From CAVVVS01 sp963751355 (GTDB taxonomy: Bacteria; Bacteroidota; Ignavibacteria; Ignavibacteriales; Ignavibacteriaceae), in NCBI GenBank assembly GCA_963751355.1, contig CAVVVS010000049.1:1-64000 (forward strand): DNA of 64,000 nt, read 5' to 3'. The stretch's first letter is position 1; each line of letters opens with the position of its first letter. The notes beneath the pieces are model-generated. The model was given only the letters and a program-made list of their open reading frames with translations. It did no database searches and was not told the DNA's origin. Of this stretch, positions 8,259-17,296 are shown piece after piece. Position numbers and translations under genes: made by a program.

Positions 8259-8726
8259 AATGTCTCTATAGTTAACTTTAACGACTGTTTAATTCCTTTA
8301 TAACAACAAAAAGTAAAATCAAAACTAAATTTAGTTAAAGATAATATCCCTTCAAATGTAAAAAGTATAAAAGCCGGAATTAAATACTATGTGCCGGTGC
8401 TGTTCAAAATAATTTAAGATTCAAATATAAATTCTGAATTCAATTTTTTTTAACTTTTTTTGAATATACAATCCTACTATCGCTCGAATGAAAACTCCTG
8501 CACGTTTTTTTATGTGAATTTTCTATAGATATTGTATTTGGGACAAAATTAAAAGGAATTGACTTAACTTTCTTTAATGTGGATATATTAACTGAACTGG
8601 ATGTTCCATGAATAGAAATTCCCATAGAGTGTGGATATAAAAAAATTTGGATAGATATACTGTTTACAAAATATATTATATCATAAAAATGAGACGAGTA
8701 ATGAGGAAAATAATCCGGAAGAACTT
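8259..8726. other. Intergenic region between decarboxylase and kinase genes
   Basis: These 468 AT-rich bases lie between two genes on the minus strand, so they hold the decarboxylase promoter and the end of the kinase transcript. A 61-codon frame at 8440-8625 on the minus strand has no ribosome binding site and no recognisable product. I see no clear terminator. Confidence 0.5.
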
Positions 8727-11700
8727 TTAGTTCTCTTTACGGGATGAATTTTCAAAGATCACGGTGAACACGGAGCCTTTTCCTTGTTTCGTTTTTACTT
8801 CTATTTTTTCATCAAGAATTTCAATATACTTTTTTACTAAAGCCAAACCTAAGCCGTTACCTTCGAATTTGCGGGAATATCCGGCATCTTCTTGTGTAAA
8901 CGTTTGAAATAAAAACGGTAAATAATTTTTTGAAATTCCAATCCCTGTATCAGCAACATCCACGCATAACTTTTTATTATCATTCACATAAAGTATTACT
9001 TCGACTTTTCCTGATTGGGTATATTTTATAGCATTATGGATTAAATTTTGAAATATTTCTGATACGATATATTCATCAGTAAATATTTTTGCTTCCTGAG
9101 ATTTGAGTATTAAATTTAAAACAAGACCTTTCGTTTTAGCCGTGTATTCAAACTCTTTTACTAAACCTTTCAGAATTAAAGCAAGGTCAACCATCGTCAA
9201 AGATAAATCAAGGCTTCCGCTTTGAGCTGCGGCCATATTAAGTATTAATTCTATTGTTCGCAGTAATCGTTTGCCCGCTGAATCAATCGCAGGGAAAACG
9301 GTATTAAGCTCACCTTCTATTTTATTCTCCAATTCTTCTTTCAAATAAGAATTATAGCTTAGTATCACGTTTAACGGTGACCGGATTTCATGAGACATTT
9401 GTGCGAGAAATTCGGACTTTAACCTATTCGATTCTTCAGCTTTCTCTTTTGATTTTATCAATTCTTCATGAATTAATTTCTTTTCGGTTATATCTTCTTT
9501 AATTGCGATAAAATGTGTTATTTCTCCCTCTGTATTTACAATTGGCGAAATTGAAGTCGATTCCCAATAGAATTCTCCATTCTTCTTTAAGTTATGAAAT
9601 TCTCCCCGCCATGTTTTCCCTGAGATAATCGTGTCCCATAGACTTTTATACACATCTGCTTCACTATAACCAGATTTTAAAATCCTGGGATTTTTACCCT
9701 TAACTTCATCGAAAGTATATCCTGTTAATTTTGTAAACCATGGATTTACATATTCTATGTTTCCCGTTCTATCTGTTATGATAATTGAATTTGAACTCTG
9801 TTCTACAGCTCGGGATAATTTACGCAACTCCTCTTCGTATTTTTTTCGTTCGGTGATATCAATTAAAATTCCTCTTCTTCCGATTACTTTTTCCTCTTTT
9901 AGAATCGGACTGAAAAATATTATTATCGGAAAGGTGGTGCCGTCTTTTCTGAGCGCAGCGTATTCAGTTCCTTGTTTATTCTCTTGTTTAAACATTTTTT
10001 GGATTAATAGCCTTGCTTCTTCCCGGTCTTTGGGTACTAGGCAGTCATAAATTGAAATACCGCGTTTAAAATCTTCAGGTGTGTATCTGAGCATCTTAAA
10101 TGCAGATTGATTCATGAATGTCAATATACCTTCATTATTCATTTCGAAAATAGTTTGCGGGAGTAGATCTGTCAACTCCTTATATCTTCTTCTACCTTCT
10201 TTCAATTCTTCATCGGCTTTTTTCCTTTCGGTAATTTCCAGAAGGGTTCCTATAATAGCAGGTCTTCCTTTATAATTAGCTCTTGATCCAAAAACTTCAA
10301 CATTGATGAAGTTTCCATCCTTTCGAAGCCCCTCAAATTCATAATGCATCGACTCAATCTGGCCGGATATCCTTTTAGCAATATTTTCTTCGACAGTTTT
10401 TGCGGAATCAGGACGGGTAATATCAGTCGGACCTTTTACGTTAACTAGTTCATTAACACTATAACCAAAAATCTCTGCAAATTTTGGATTTAAGTATTGA
10501 AATATTCCGTCCTGTATTAGATAAATTCCGACTAAAGATTTTTCAGCCAGCTTTCTGAATTTTTCTTCGGATTCCCGCAGGGCTTCTTCGGCAAGTTTAC
10601 GTTGTGTAATGTCCCTGTTGACCTCGACCAAAGCAATTTGATTATCCTCACCATCAATATAAGGTGTTACTATCGATTCCGAAATTCCAATGGTCCCGTC
10701 TTTTCTAATATAATTTATCTCTCCTGTCCACTTGCCTTTCTCTTTTATTGTTTGAATTATTTGTTCTGTTAATGGGATAGCTGATACTCTTTTGTTTATT
10801 ATTTCCGTTGATTTATTTAATATTTCATTTTTAGAGTATCCATATAATTTTTCTGCGGCATGGTTCCAATTCAATATTTGTCCCTGCATATCGGTTATAA
10901 TAACCGCATCATATAAATTTTCAAATATAAAGGCTTCCCTTCTGAGTGCTTCTTCCGTTCTTTTCATATCGCTTATATTACGGTATACTCCTTGAAAAGC
11001 CGGTTTCCCGTTCCATGTAATTTTTGATACACGAGCCTCTAGGTTTAAGATATTCCCGCTTTTTGACAAACCTTTGAATTCATAACCGGAATATTGCGAT
11101 TTTCTTTGAGAAGCAGTTGCAAAACGGTTGGCAATAAAGTCTCTGCTTTCCGGAGCTACGATTTTATAAATATCAAATTCAGTCGATAAAACCTCATCTG
11201 CTGAATATTCAAACAAATCCTCCCACGCTTTGCTTACTAGGACCAGACGTCTGTCTTGCATTACGTATATAGGATCTATGGAAGAATCAATTAGTAATTT
11301 ATAATTTTGTTCTCTCTCTTGAAGTACTTTCTCCGCCTCAATGCGTTCGGTTATATCAATGCTTATTCCTATCAAATTCCTAATTTTTCCGTATTTATCT
11401 TTTAAGGGGCGTTTAACAGTAAAAACCCATCCCAAATTTCCGTCTTTATTTAAGTACTGCTCTTCACGCTCAACGCTACCTTTTTCTTCCGAAACTATAG
11501 ATATATCATCTTCGTGCATGATTTGCGCAATTTGTTTATCCTTAAAGATATCGAAAACCGTTTTACCGATTACTTGCTCTTGAGATAATCCCAACATCTC
11601 TAAAGCTACTTTGTTGATTAATACAAATTTACCTTCAAGATTTTTAACATAAATAAAATTAGGACTGGAATTAATCACATTCTTTAAAAGTCCCTGCTGG

Positions 11701-12179
11701 TTCTCCAATTCATCTTCCATTTTTAATCTGTTGGAGATATCCCTCACCGAGGAAACATGCATCTTTTTTCCGTGAGATTTAAAGTGTCGAACGGTAATTT
11801 CAACAGGAAATATCGTTCCGTCTTTCTTTTTGTGATATCTCAATGGGAGAAACAATTCTTCTTCTTTTATGGAGTTCAAACTCATACCGGGTTGGGCTGT
11901 TATCGCATCTATGCTTAAATTAAGAAACTCTTCAATAGAATAACCGTAAAGAGTTGTTGCAGCTAGATTTGTTTCCAAAATTTTTCCGGACTCACTTTCA
12001 ACCAAAAATATAGAATCCGAAACTAGGTCGAAAATCCTCCGGTATTTTTCTTCGCTTTCTAAAATGTCTTTACCCGGTTTATCTTTTGCTGTAGCAGCAT
12101 TGTCGATTTTTTTGTTCAACTTTACTAATAATTCAAGTTCTTTGATTAGCTGATCTTTTGTCTTGTTTTTATAACTCAT
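8727..12179 (-). CDS. Multi-PAS sensor histidine kinase (seven PAS domains)
   Basis: The protein has 1150 residues and no membrane segment. A short N-terminal helix is followed by seven PAS repeats at roughly 45-155, 160-285, 290-405, 410-530, 540-655, 660-780 and 790-905. Most end in the PAC-type DITERK/DITQRK linker. The HisKA helix follows with phospho-acceptor H930 in MSHEIRSP, then a HATPase domain with N box (NLIHNAIKY), G1 (DTGIGIS) and G2 (GNGLGLAL). It is a cytosolic kinase that could integrate several ligands or redox signals. There is no receiver domain and no response regulator beside it, so its partner is encoded elsewhere. It is divergent from the acyl-CoA synthetase gene across 249 bases. 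Confidence 0.93.
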   Translation of the reverse strand: MSYKNKTKDQLIKELELLVKLNKKIDNAATAKDKPGKDILESEEKYRRIFDLVSDSIFLVESESGKILETNLAATTLYGYSIEEFLNLSIDAITAQPGMSLNSIKEEELFLPLRYHKKKDGTIFPVEITVRHFKSHGKKMHVSSVRDISNRLKMEDELENQQGLLKNVINSSPNFIYVKNLEGKFVLINKVALEMLGLSQEQVIGKTVFDIFKDKQIAQIMHEDDISIVSEEKGSVEREEQYLNKDGNLGWVFTVKRPLKDKYGKIRNLIGISIDITERIEAEKVLQEREQNYKLLIDSSIDPIYVMQDRRLVLVSKAWEDLFEYSADEVLSTEFDIYKIVAPESRDFIANRFATASQRKSQYSGYEFKGLSKSGNILNLEARVSKITWNGKPAFQGVYRNISDMKRTEEALRREAFIFENLYDAVIITDMQGQILNWNHAAEKLYGYSKNEILNKSTEIINKRVSAIPLTEQIIQTIKEKGKWTGEINYIRKDGTIGISESIVTPYIDGEDNQIALVEVNRDITQRKLAEEALRESEEKFRKLAEKSLVGIYLIQDGIFQYLNPKFAEIFGYSVNELVNVKGPTDITRPDSAKTVEENIAKRISGQIESMHYEFEGLRKDGNFINVEVFGSRANYKGRPAIIGTLLEITERKKADEELKEGRRRYKELTDLLPQTIFEMNNEGILTFMNQSAFKMLRYTPEDFKRGISIYDCLVPKDREEARLLIQKMFKQENKQGTEYAALRKDGTTFPIIIFFSPILKEEKVIGRRGILIDITERKKYEEELRKLSRAVEQSSNSIIITDRTGNIEYVNPWFTKLTGYTFDEVKGKNPRILKSGYSEADVYKSLWDTIISGKTWRGEFHNLKKNGEFYWESTSISPIVNTEGEITHFIAIKEDITEKKLIHEELIKSKEKAEESNRLKSEFLAQMSHEIRSPLNVILSYNSYLKEELENKIEGELNTVFPAIDSAGKRLLRTIELILNMAAAQSGSLDLSLTMVDLALILKGLVKEFEYTAKTKGLVLNLILKSQEAKIFTDEYIVSEIFQNLIHNAIKYTQSGKVEVILYVNDNKKLCVDVADTGIGISKNYLPFLFQTFTQEDAGYSRKFEGNGLGLALVKKYIEILDEKIEVKTKQGKGSVFTVIFENSSRKEN

Positions 12180-12428
12180 AAGATATTTAGATTTTTAATA
12201 TTCGTATTTTTCAATTTACTAAATACTGAGGAATAATATAGCAATAAATTTTAGCGAATATAAGTAGAAAATATAATAGCTATATTTCTTTGAGCAGATT
12301 TTTGTTTTGAACTGATAAATATGATGAGAAAGTCATATCAATTACAATTATAAAACAACTACTTTTATTATATTTTACTTAACTAAATTTATTCTTATAT
12401 AATACAAATAATTAAAGGAATATAATAA

Positions 12429-14483
12429 ATGGATCCTTATATACAAAATTTCTTTTATCCTTCTTCATTATGTATCGTAGGTGCATCTACAAAGGAAAAA
12501 AGCATCGGGTATGAGCTGCTAAGGTCCATCCAAATATACGGTTATGAGGGAAATGTTTACCCGGTAAATCCTAAGGCTGAATTTGTTTTGGGATATAAAT
12601 GTTATAATGATATCCACTCAGTTCCCGGGATTCCTGAACTTGCTATAGTTGTTGTGCCGAAAGCATTTGCGGAAGAAAGTATTGAGAAATTGTTAGATAA
12701 AGGAGTGAAATCGATAATCTTAGTAACCGCAGGATTTCGTGAGGTTGGAAGGGAGGGAGCCGAAGCAGAAAAGAGCATCCTTAGCAAAGTTCGAAATTCC
12801 GGTGCCAGACTTGTCGGTCCTAATTGTATGGGCATTATCAATACTTTAAATGATGTAAAATTAAACGCCACATTTGTCGCGGAAAAACCTCTTACCGGCA
12901 AAACAGCTTTTTTATCGCAGAGCGGGGCAATCGGTGCCGCTGTGCTAAATTCATTGCGCGAAACAGGCATCAAATTCGGACATTTCATTAGCGTGGGAAA
13001 CAAAGCCGACATTTCGGAAAATGATTTATTGGAATTTTGGCAAAACGATGAAAATATCGAAACTATTACTTTGTATCTGGAGAGTTTTGTTAACGGGGAA
13101 GAATTTATCAATCATTTCTTAAAAGGGAAAATCACCAAGCCGGTTATAATTTTAAAAGCCGGAAGAACCTCCAGCGGCATGAAAGCAGCTTCTTCCCACA
13201 CCGGCGCGCTAAGTGCAAGCGATAAAGTTGTTGATGCCGTGTTGAAACAATTTGGAATAATCAGAGTCGATACTCTAAATGAGCTGTTTAATACGGCAAA
13301 GGGATTTGAAAATTTTTCTGTGCCGCATGGAGATAAAATTGCAGTTTTAACAAATGCTGGGGGACCCGCAATTTTAGCTGTTGATGCTTTGGAAAAAAGA
13401 GGTCTATCACTTGCGCAGCTTACTGAACGTACAAAGTCATCATTGCGTGAAATTGTTCATCCCGAAGGGAGTGTCGAAAATCCTGTCGATCTTTTACCGG
13501 GAGGAACTGCGGAACAGTATAAAATAGTTAATGAGATTTTACTGAAAGATGAAAATGTTGATGCAATAGTATCAATTTTTGTTGAACCTGTTATGGTTTC
13601 TGCATTCCCGGTAATTGAGAATGTTAATAGTATTAAAAATTCAAAACCTATATTTCAAGTTGTTATGCCCCTTCCTGAATTTTGGGATGAATACAGAAAT
13701 AATTCAAAGTATGTTAAGCCGCTTTTTAGAAACCCGGAGGAACCTTCGATGGTGATTTCAAATCTGTTGTTTTATTCTAAAAATAGTCACGAACAGAAAT
13801 ACCTTTCCCCAAATGAATCAACCTTTCCTTTTAAAACTCCAGGCTATTTATCCGGCGATTTAATAAATGAGTTATGTAAAATTTATAATTTACCGATAAT
13901 AAATTCCGTCATAATTAATCCTCAAGATTTGCAGCATAACGGGACGAACATAAACTACCCGGTTGTGCTTAAAGGTGTTTCGGAAAAGCTGATTCATAAA
14001 TCCGAATTAGATGCTGTTAAGGTTAATATAAAAAATGTAAACGAGCTTATTGCAGACGCTGATACTATAAGAAATAATTTTGAGAGAAACGGAATTGAAT
14101 TGCAGGGGTTTTTAGTCCAACCGTATGTAAAGCCAAAATATGAATTACTGATCGGAGGAATAAGAGATTCATCGTTCGGTCCCGTGGTAATGTTCGGAAG
14201 CGGTGGAAAATATGTGGAAGTTTATGAAGATACATGCATTAAATCTGCTTACCTTACGGATAAAGATATTGATGAAATGATTGAGGATACAAAGATTGGA
14301 ACAATAATAAAAGGAGTGCGGGGCGATAAGCCGGCTGATATTATGAAGATCAAAGAAATAATAAAATCATCCGCACAAATGATGCTGGACAATACTTCAA
14401 TCTTAGAGTTTGATTTTAACCCGCTCATAATTGCTGAAGATAATTCAATTCATTTAGTGGATATCAGGATAAAGGTTGGATAA
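12429..14483 (+). CDS. ADP-forming acetate/acyl-CoA ligase, fused alpha and beta subunits
   Basis: The protein has 684 residues. An N-terminal CoA-binding Rossmann domain (IVGAS at 16-20) is followed by two CoA-ligase domains with the phospho-histidine H257 in SSHTGAL, then a C-terminal ATP-grasp domain from about residue 480 to the end. This is the acd-type fusion that converts acyl-CoA, ADP and phosphate to the acid, CoA and ATP, a common fermentation step. It lacks the GNAT domain found in Pat-type protein acetyltransferases. The start is preceded by AAAGGAATATAATAA, which supplies a modest ribosome binding site. The substrate (acetate or a branched acid) cannot be told from sequence. Confidence 0.92.
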   Translation: MDPYIQNFFYPSSLCIVGASTKEKSIGYELLRSIQIYGYEGNVYPVNPKAEFVLGYKCYNDIHSVPGIPELAIVVVPKAFAEESIEKLLDKGVKSIILVTAGFREVGREGAEAEKSILSKVRNSGARLVGPNCMGIINTLNDVKLNATFVAEKPLTGKTAFLSQSGAIGAAVLNSLRETGIKFGHFISVGNKADISENDLLEFWQNDENIETITLYLESFVNGEEFINHFLKGKITKPVIILKAGRTSSGMKAASSHTGALSASDKVVDAVLKQFGIIRVDTLNELFNTAKGFENFSVPHGDKIAVLTNAGGPAILAVDALEKRGLSLAQLTERTKSSLREIVHPEGSVENPVDLLPGGTAEQYKIVNEILLKDENVDAIVSIFVEPVMVSAFPVIENVNSIKNSKPIFQVVMPLPEFWDEYRNNSKYVKPLFRNPEEPSMVISNLLFYSKNSHEQKYLSPNESTFPFKTPGYLSGDLINELCKIYNLPIINSVIINPQDLQHNGTNINYPVVLKGVSEKLIHKSELDAVKVNIKNVNELIADADTIRNNFERNGIELQGFLVQPYVKPKYELLIGGIRDSSFGPVVMFGSGGKYVEVYEDTCIKSAYLTDKDIDEMIEDTKIGTIIKGVRGDKPADIMKIKEIIKSSAQMMLDNTSILEFDFNPLIIAEDNSIHLVDIRIKVG

Positions 14484-14511
14484 ATATTAAAGTGGAACAT
14501 CATCTTATGTA

Positions 14512-14757
14512 AGGGTAGACACTAGAAAATCTGGCCTTTGATTATACTGCTCGCCTTAGTTGATTTTTTCTTGCCCGGAAAGCACCCGCACATGACAGTA
14601 GAAAATATTTCCACATCCGGTAAAATCTTTCATCATGAATCGATTATATGTTCTCCCAATTGCTGCTGAAGTTCCGGTACCAGGCTAATAAAGTTTTATC
14701 ATAGTCAGTTCCGAAATTGTGCCAATCCTCCATTACGAACAATCCCTCAATGGTTTT
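14512..14757 (-). pseudogene. cfa: Remnant C-terminus of cyclopropane-fatty-acyl-phospholipid synthase
   Basis: Read on the minus strand, this stretch gives GLFVMEDWHNFGTDYDKTLL and AWYRNFSSNW. After a stop and a frame change it gives ERFYRMWKYFLLSCAGAFRA. These are the last conserved blocks of CFA synthase, which adds a methylene bridge to membrane lipid double bonds. Only about 75 C-terminal residues survive; the SAM-binding N-terminal part is gone. The fragment starts at, and slightly overlaps, the end of the small membrane protein gene at 14747. It appears to be a decayed gene rather than a sequencing slip, because the body of the enzyme is absent. Confidence 0.75.
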
Positions 14758-14995
14758 CGTTTTTTTCCCCAATCTGTTTTTTGAAACATTCTAACAATTT
14801 ATTATTGAAAAATACGTGATCGATTATACCTCCCAAAGCTATTAGGATAACCGTAGGAATGAACATATAATTTATGCCGCTGAAAATTCCTTTTTCAAAA
14901 GTCATATTCCCAAAGACAATCCACGCAAAAATAAAAAAAATAATTACCGGCAGGCCGAATATAATTAGAAATGCTTGTTTGCAAGATTTATCCAT
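14747..14995 (-). CDS. Small two-helix membrane protein, unknown function
   Basis: The 82-residue product has two hydrophobic stretches, at about residues 9-30 (LIIFGLPVIIFFIFAW) and 43-60 (YMFIPTVILIALGG), and a charged C-terminal tail rich in K and E. A strong ribosome binding site (AAGGGGGAT) lies just before the ATG, which supports a real gene. I do not recognise the family. The last codons overlap the cfa remnant, so the gene may have been placed beside cfa by the rearrangement that destroyed it. Confidence 0.6.
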   Translation of the reverse strand: MDKSCKQAFLIIFGLPVIIFFIFAWIVFGNMTFEKGIFSGINYMFIPTVILIALGGIIDHVFFNNKLLECFKKQIGEKNENH

Positions 14996-15146
14996 TTTAT
15001 CCCCCTTAGTTTAATCAAAGATAAAATTTATAGTAAAAGATTATTATCGAAATGAAAATTTACATTTATAAGTGTTTATTGATTAGACAATCACCCTAAT
15101 TAAAAATTCGAATAACTATAAAAACATACAATTCTTAGTTACTCAC

Positions 15147-15467
15147 TTAAAAATAAATACTAGATTTTTTTTGCATCCTTTTCCCGCAAAATGGACATAA
15201 GTGCGTGATAGAAAAATTACTTGATTTGATTGGTAAAATAAGTCCGCACCTCGGGCAAATATAATAACACCATCTCGCAATCTGTGCATCGTACCGGATG
15301 TCGGAGTTTATTGTCACCCATTCTTCTCCGAATATTTTCGTCCCCTTTAGAGGCATACACGAAAAGCATACTTCCGGTTTTGAAATAATCTTGCGCTGCC
15401 ATAACTCTGTAACTTGCATTCTATCTTTTACGGTTCCCGGATTATTCAATATATCACTTTTGAACAA
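15147..15467 (-). CDS. Small cysteine-rich (zinc-ribbon-like) protein, unknown function
   Basis: The 106-residue product has three CxxC pairs: CFSC (residues 35-38), CPRC (72-75) and CPFC (92-95). The last two could form a rubredoxin-type zinc ribbon, and the first could be a redox or extra metal site. There is no signal peptide. A weak upstream AGGAGATG-like sequence supports the start. I do not recognise the family, and an alternative frame overlaps, so this is moderately uncertain. Confidence 0.5.
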   Translation of the reverse strand: MFKSDILNNPGTVKDRMQVTELWQRKIISKPEVCFSCMPLKGTKIFGEEWVTINSDIRYDAQIARWCYYICPRCGLILPIKSSNFSITHLCPFCGKRMQKKSSIYF

Positions 15468-15776
15468 CGTAACATCTCCTATTTATATCATTCAGCATTC
15501 ATATTCCGCAAGACGAAGTATTATTATCCTCTTTCTGAATTTCGACAATTAAAATTCCGGCGTATTTGATTCTTCAACTACGTCGTGTCTCTCTTCATCC
15601 TTATCTATTACCCTCGGTGCGGAGCAATTTATATTGTTCGGGGAATAAGAAACTTATAATCCTTATAAGAGCAACTATCATTTTCTCGAATTTCCCCTGA
15701 CGAATTAAAATTATCATGTAAGAAAAATTTTATTTAATATTTTTTAATTCTCTTCCTTTGTTATTATTGTATTTTA
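15468..15776. other. Intergenic region without recognised gene
   Basis: These 309 AT-rich bases lie between the zinc-ribbon gene and tonB, both on the minus strand. No conserved coding frame, clear hairpin or RNA gene is visible. Confidence 0.4.
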
Positions 15777-16445
15777 TTATGTGCTCTGTTGTAATCTAAA
15801 TTTTACCGGAACCATAACTTTTACTTTTACAGGTTTTCCTCTTTGTTTACCGGGTCGAAACTTTGTTTCTTTTACCGCTTTTGCTGCTACCTCATCACAT
15901 CCTCCGCCTACACCTTTAGCAACTTCAACTTTTACCACATCTCCTTCCTCATTTAAGTATGCCAATATATAAACAATACCTTCCACACCGGCTCTCTTAG
16001 CAATTTCCGGGTAAATAATTTTTTTCTGTATCACCTCAACGCCGCCGATAGGCTCAGGCATTTCTTCCACTGCTACAAAATAGATCGGCTCAGCTTCAAC
16101 AATTTTATCCTTTGTACTTTTAGGCGGCGGCGGTGGAGCCGCAACTTTTTCATTTACATTTAGTTCCGTACTCGATATTTCTACATCCTGAAGTACTTCA
16201 TCCGCAGGTACCGCAACTATTATTTCCGGTTTAGGAGGCGGAGGCGGGAGATTTTTCTGGATTGTCTGTGCAATATCTTCAACTTTAAATAACTCTTGAT
16301 GTATCTGAATTACATTTTCACCTTTTGATAAATTCGGAAAAAATTTAAATAGTATTATGAGAATTAATAATGCCAGACAAAGACTGATTTCAAAAACTGT
16401 TTTATATTTGTACTTAATAAGAGGACTAATTATTTTTTTTCCCAT
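15777..16445 (-). CDS. TonB-type energy transducer
   Basis: The protein has 222 residues from the ATG at 16445. That start is chosen because AGGGAGG lies seven bases before it; the frame stays open 14 codons further. A short cytoplasmic N-terminus and one membrane helix (about residues 17-36) are followed by a proline-rich periplasmic linker with PPPPPKPE and PPPPPK. The C-terminal TonB domain is at about 135-220 (YPEIAKRAGVEGIVYILAYL). TonB links the proton gradient to outer-membrane receptors. No exbB, exbD or receptor gene lies nearby. A candidate sigma-54 promoter and palindromic activator site precede it. Confidence 0.9.
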   Translation of the reverse strand: MGKKIISPLIKYKYKTVFEISLCLALLILIILFKFFPNLSKGENVIQIHQELFKVEDIAQTIQKNLPPPPPKPEIIVAVPADEVLQDVEISSTELNVNEKVAAPPPPPKSTKDKIVEAEPIYFVAVEEMPEPIGGVEVIQKKIIYPEIAKRAGVEGIVYILAYLNEEGDVVKVEVAKGVGGGCDEVAAKAVKETKFRPGKQRGKPVKVKVMVPVKFRLQQST

Positions 16446-16531
16446 TTTAACCTCCCTAATTTTGGCAGATCTTATATGGAGAATCAATAGCCGGATTATA
16501 TTGAGGTTATTACTCCGCCCAAATAAAATAG

Positions 16532-16547
16532 TGCAATAACGAGACCA
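16532..16547 (-). promoter_or_regulatory. Candidate sigma-54 promoter of tonB
   Basis: The minus strand reads TGGTCTCGTTATTGCA, with the invariant GG and GC of a -24/-12 promoter exactly ten bases apart. Initiation would fall near 16521, about 75 bases before the tonB start codon. A sigma-54 activator gene lies 750 bases upstream. The outer positions of the -24 box are poor, so this is a candidate. Confidence 0.5.
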
Positions 16548-16607
16548 AAATAAACACCAGTAAATCTATAAAAATTCATATGGAAATATTTTATTCATGC
16601 ATAGATT

Positions 16608-16632
16608 GTTGCAAATTTGCAACACGTTGCAA
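16608..16632. promoter_or_regulatory. Palindromic GTTGCAA activator-type site upstream of tonB
   Basis: GTTGCAAATTTGCAAC is a perfect 16-base palindrome, followed after two bases by a third GTTGCAA. It lies 60-100 bases upstream of the candidate sigma-54 promoter, in the range used by enhancer-binding activators. The 10-mer TTTGCAACAC recurs at 17173-17182 beside the sigma-54 activator gene. Confidence 0.5.
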
Positions 16633-16731
16633 GTTTATTTAGAACTAAAAAATAAATTTATTATTTCTTTGGGATAAGTTATTAGTATAATTTTTTCCTC
16701 ATTAGTAAAGAAGCGATACTGCTCTGTTCTG

Positions 16732-17055
16732 TTAGTATAGTTGTTTCTTTATTTCAGGTAGATTTGATATAACTTTTCCTTTTATATTATCGATCACTTT
16801 TATTCCTGCTGCGTTAAAAATTCTTGATGCATTGGGAGTGCAATGACCCGTCAATAATGCATTTACATCGTAACTTATTACAAGCTGTGCCCCGAAAATT
16901 TCCGATCCTGTTAATTGTTTCACATGCGGATTTTGAATTGCTTCATAGCTTTTCGGGTTGTCCGGGTCTACAATTAAAAAATAGTTTGCCGCATTAAATA
17001 CATGCGATATTTCCGAATCCAAATTTTCTGAATCGGCTGTTATTGCTATCTTCAT
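16732..17055 (-). CDS. NifX/NafY-like dinitrogenase iron-molybdenum cofactor family protein
   Basis: The protein has 107 residues from the ATG at 17055, chosen because GAGGAGGATAAG precedes it; an earlier ATG at 17100 has no such site. The start MKIAITADSENLDSEISHVF is typical of the NifX/NafY/NifB C-terminal domain family, as is the GHCTPNASRIFNAAGI block. Small stand-alone members occur in organisms without nitrogenase and are thought to bind metal clusters. No nif gene is nearby. The gene lies 242 bases downstream of the sigma-54 activator on the same strand, a pairing that suggests the activator controls it. Confidence 0.85.
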   Translation of the reverse strand: MKIAITADSENLDSEISHVFNAANYFLIVDPDNPKSYEAIQNPHVKQLTGSEIFGAQLVISYDVNALLTGHCTPNASRIFNAAGIKVIDNIKGKVISNLPEIKKQLY

Positions 17056-17172
17056 CTTATCCTCCTCGTATCTCAATTTAGTCCACAAAATGTAAGCCAA
17101 TTTTTATCTTATCAACTTATTATATTATATAAAGTTTAGCATTCCATTTGTGTAAGATACGTTACTAATTTG

Positions 17173-17270
17173 TTTGCAACACAGCATTAAAATATTCTAT
17201 GCTTAATGTTTTATAGAATTTTGTTGCATTATGCACACTCATCTTTTTGTATGTTGCGAAATGTGAAGTG
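17173..17270. promoter_or_regulatory. Cluster of TTGCA-type repeats upstream of the NifX-like gene
   Basis: TTTGCAACAC (17173-17182), TGTTGCATTATGCAC (starting near 17222) and ATGTTGCGAAATGTG (starting near 17261) lie 120-215 bases before the NifX-like start codon. The first is identical to part of the palindrome upstream of tonB. They could be binding sites of the adjacent activator. I could not find a GG-N10-GC promoter before the NifX-like gene. Confidence 0.35.
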
Positions 17271-17296
17271 TAAATGATTGAAATTTTAAGGGGGGT

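Noticed and set aside
8440..8625. 61-codon minus-strand frame
   Set aside because: No ribosome binding site, low-complexity composition and no recognisable motif; it is in an AT-rich promoter region.
15298..15552. 84-codon plus-strand frame opposite the zinc-ribbon gene
   Set aside because: It is antisense to the cysteine-rich frame, lacks a ribosome binding site and has no family features.
17056..17296. Sigma-54 promoter directly before the NifX-like gene
   Set aside because: No GG-N10-GC pair on the minus strand could be found in the gap despite the activator-type repeats.
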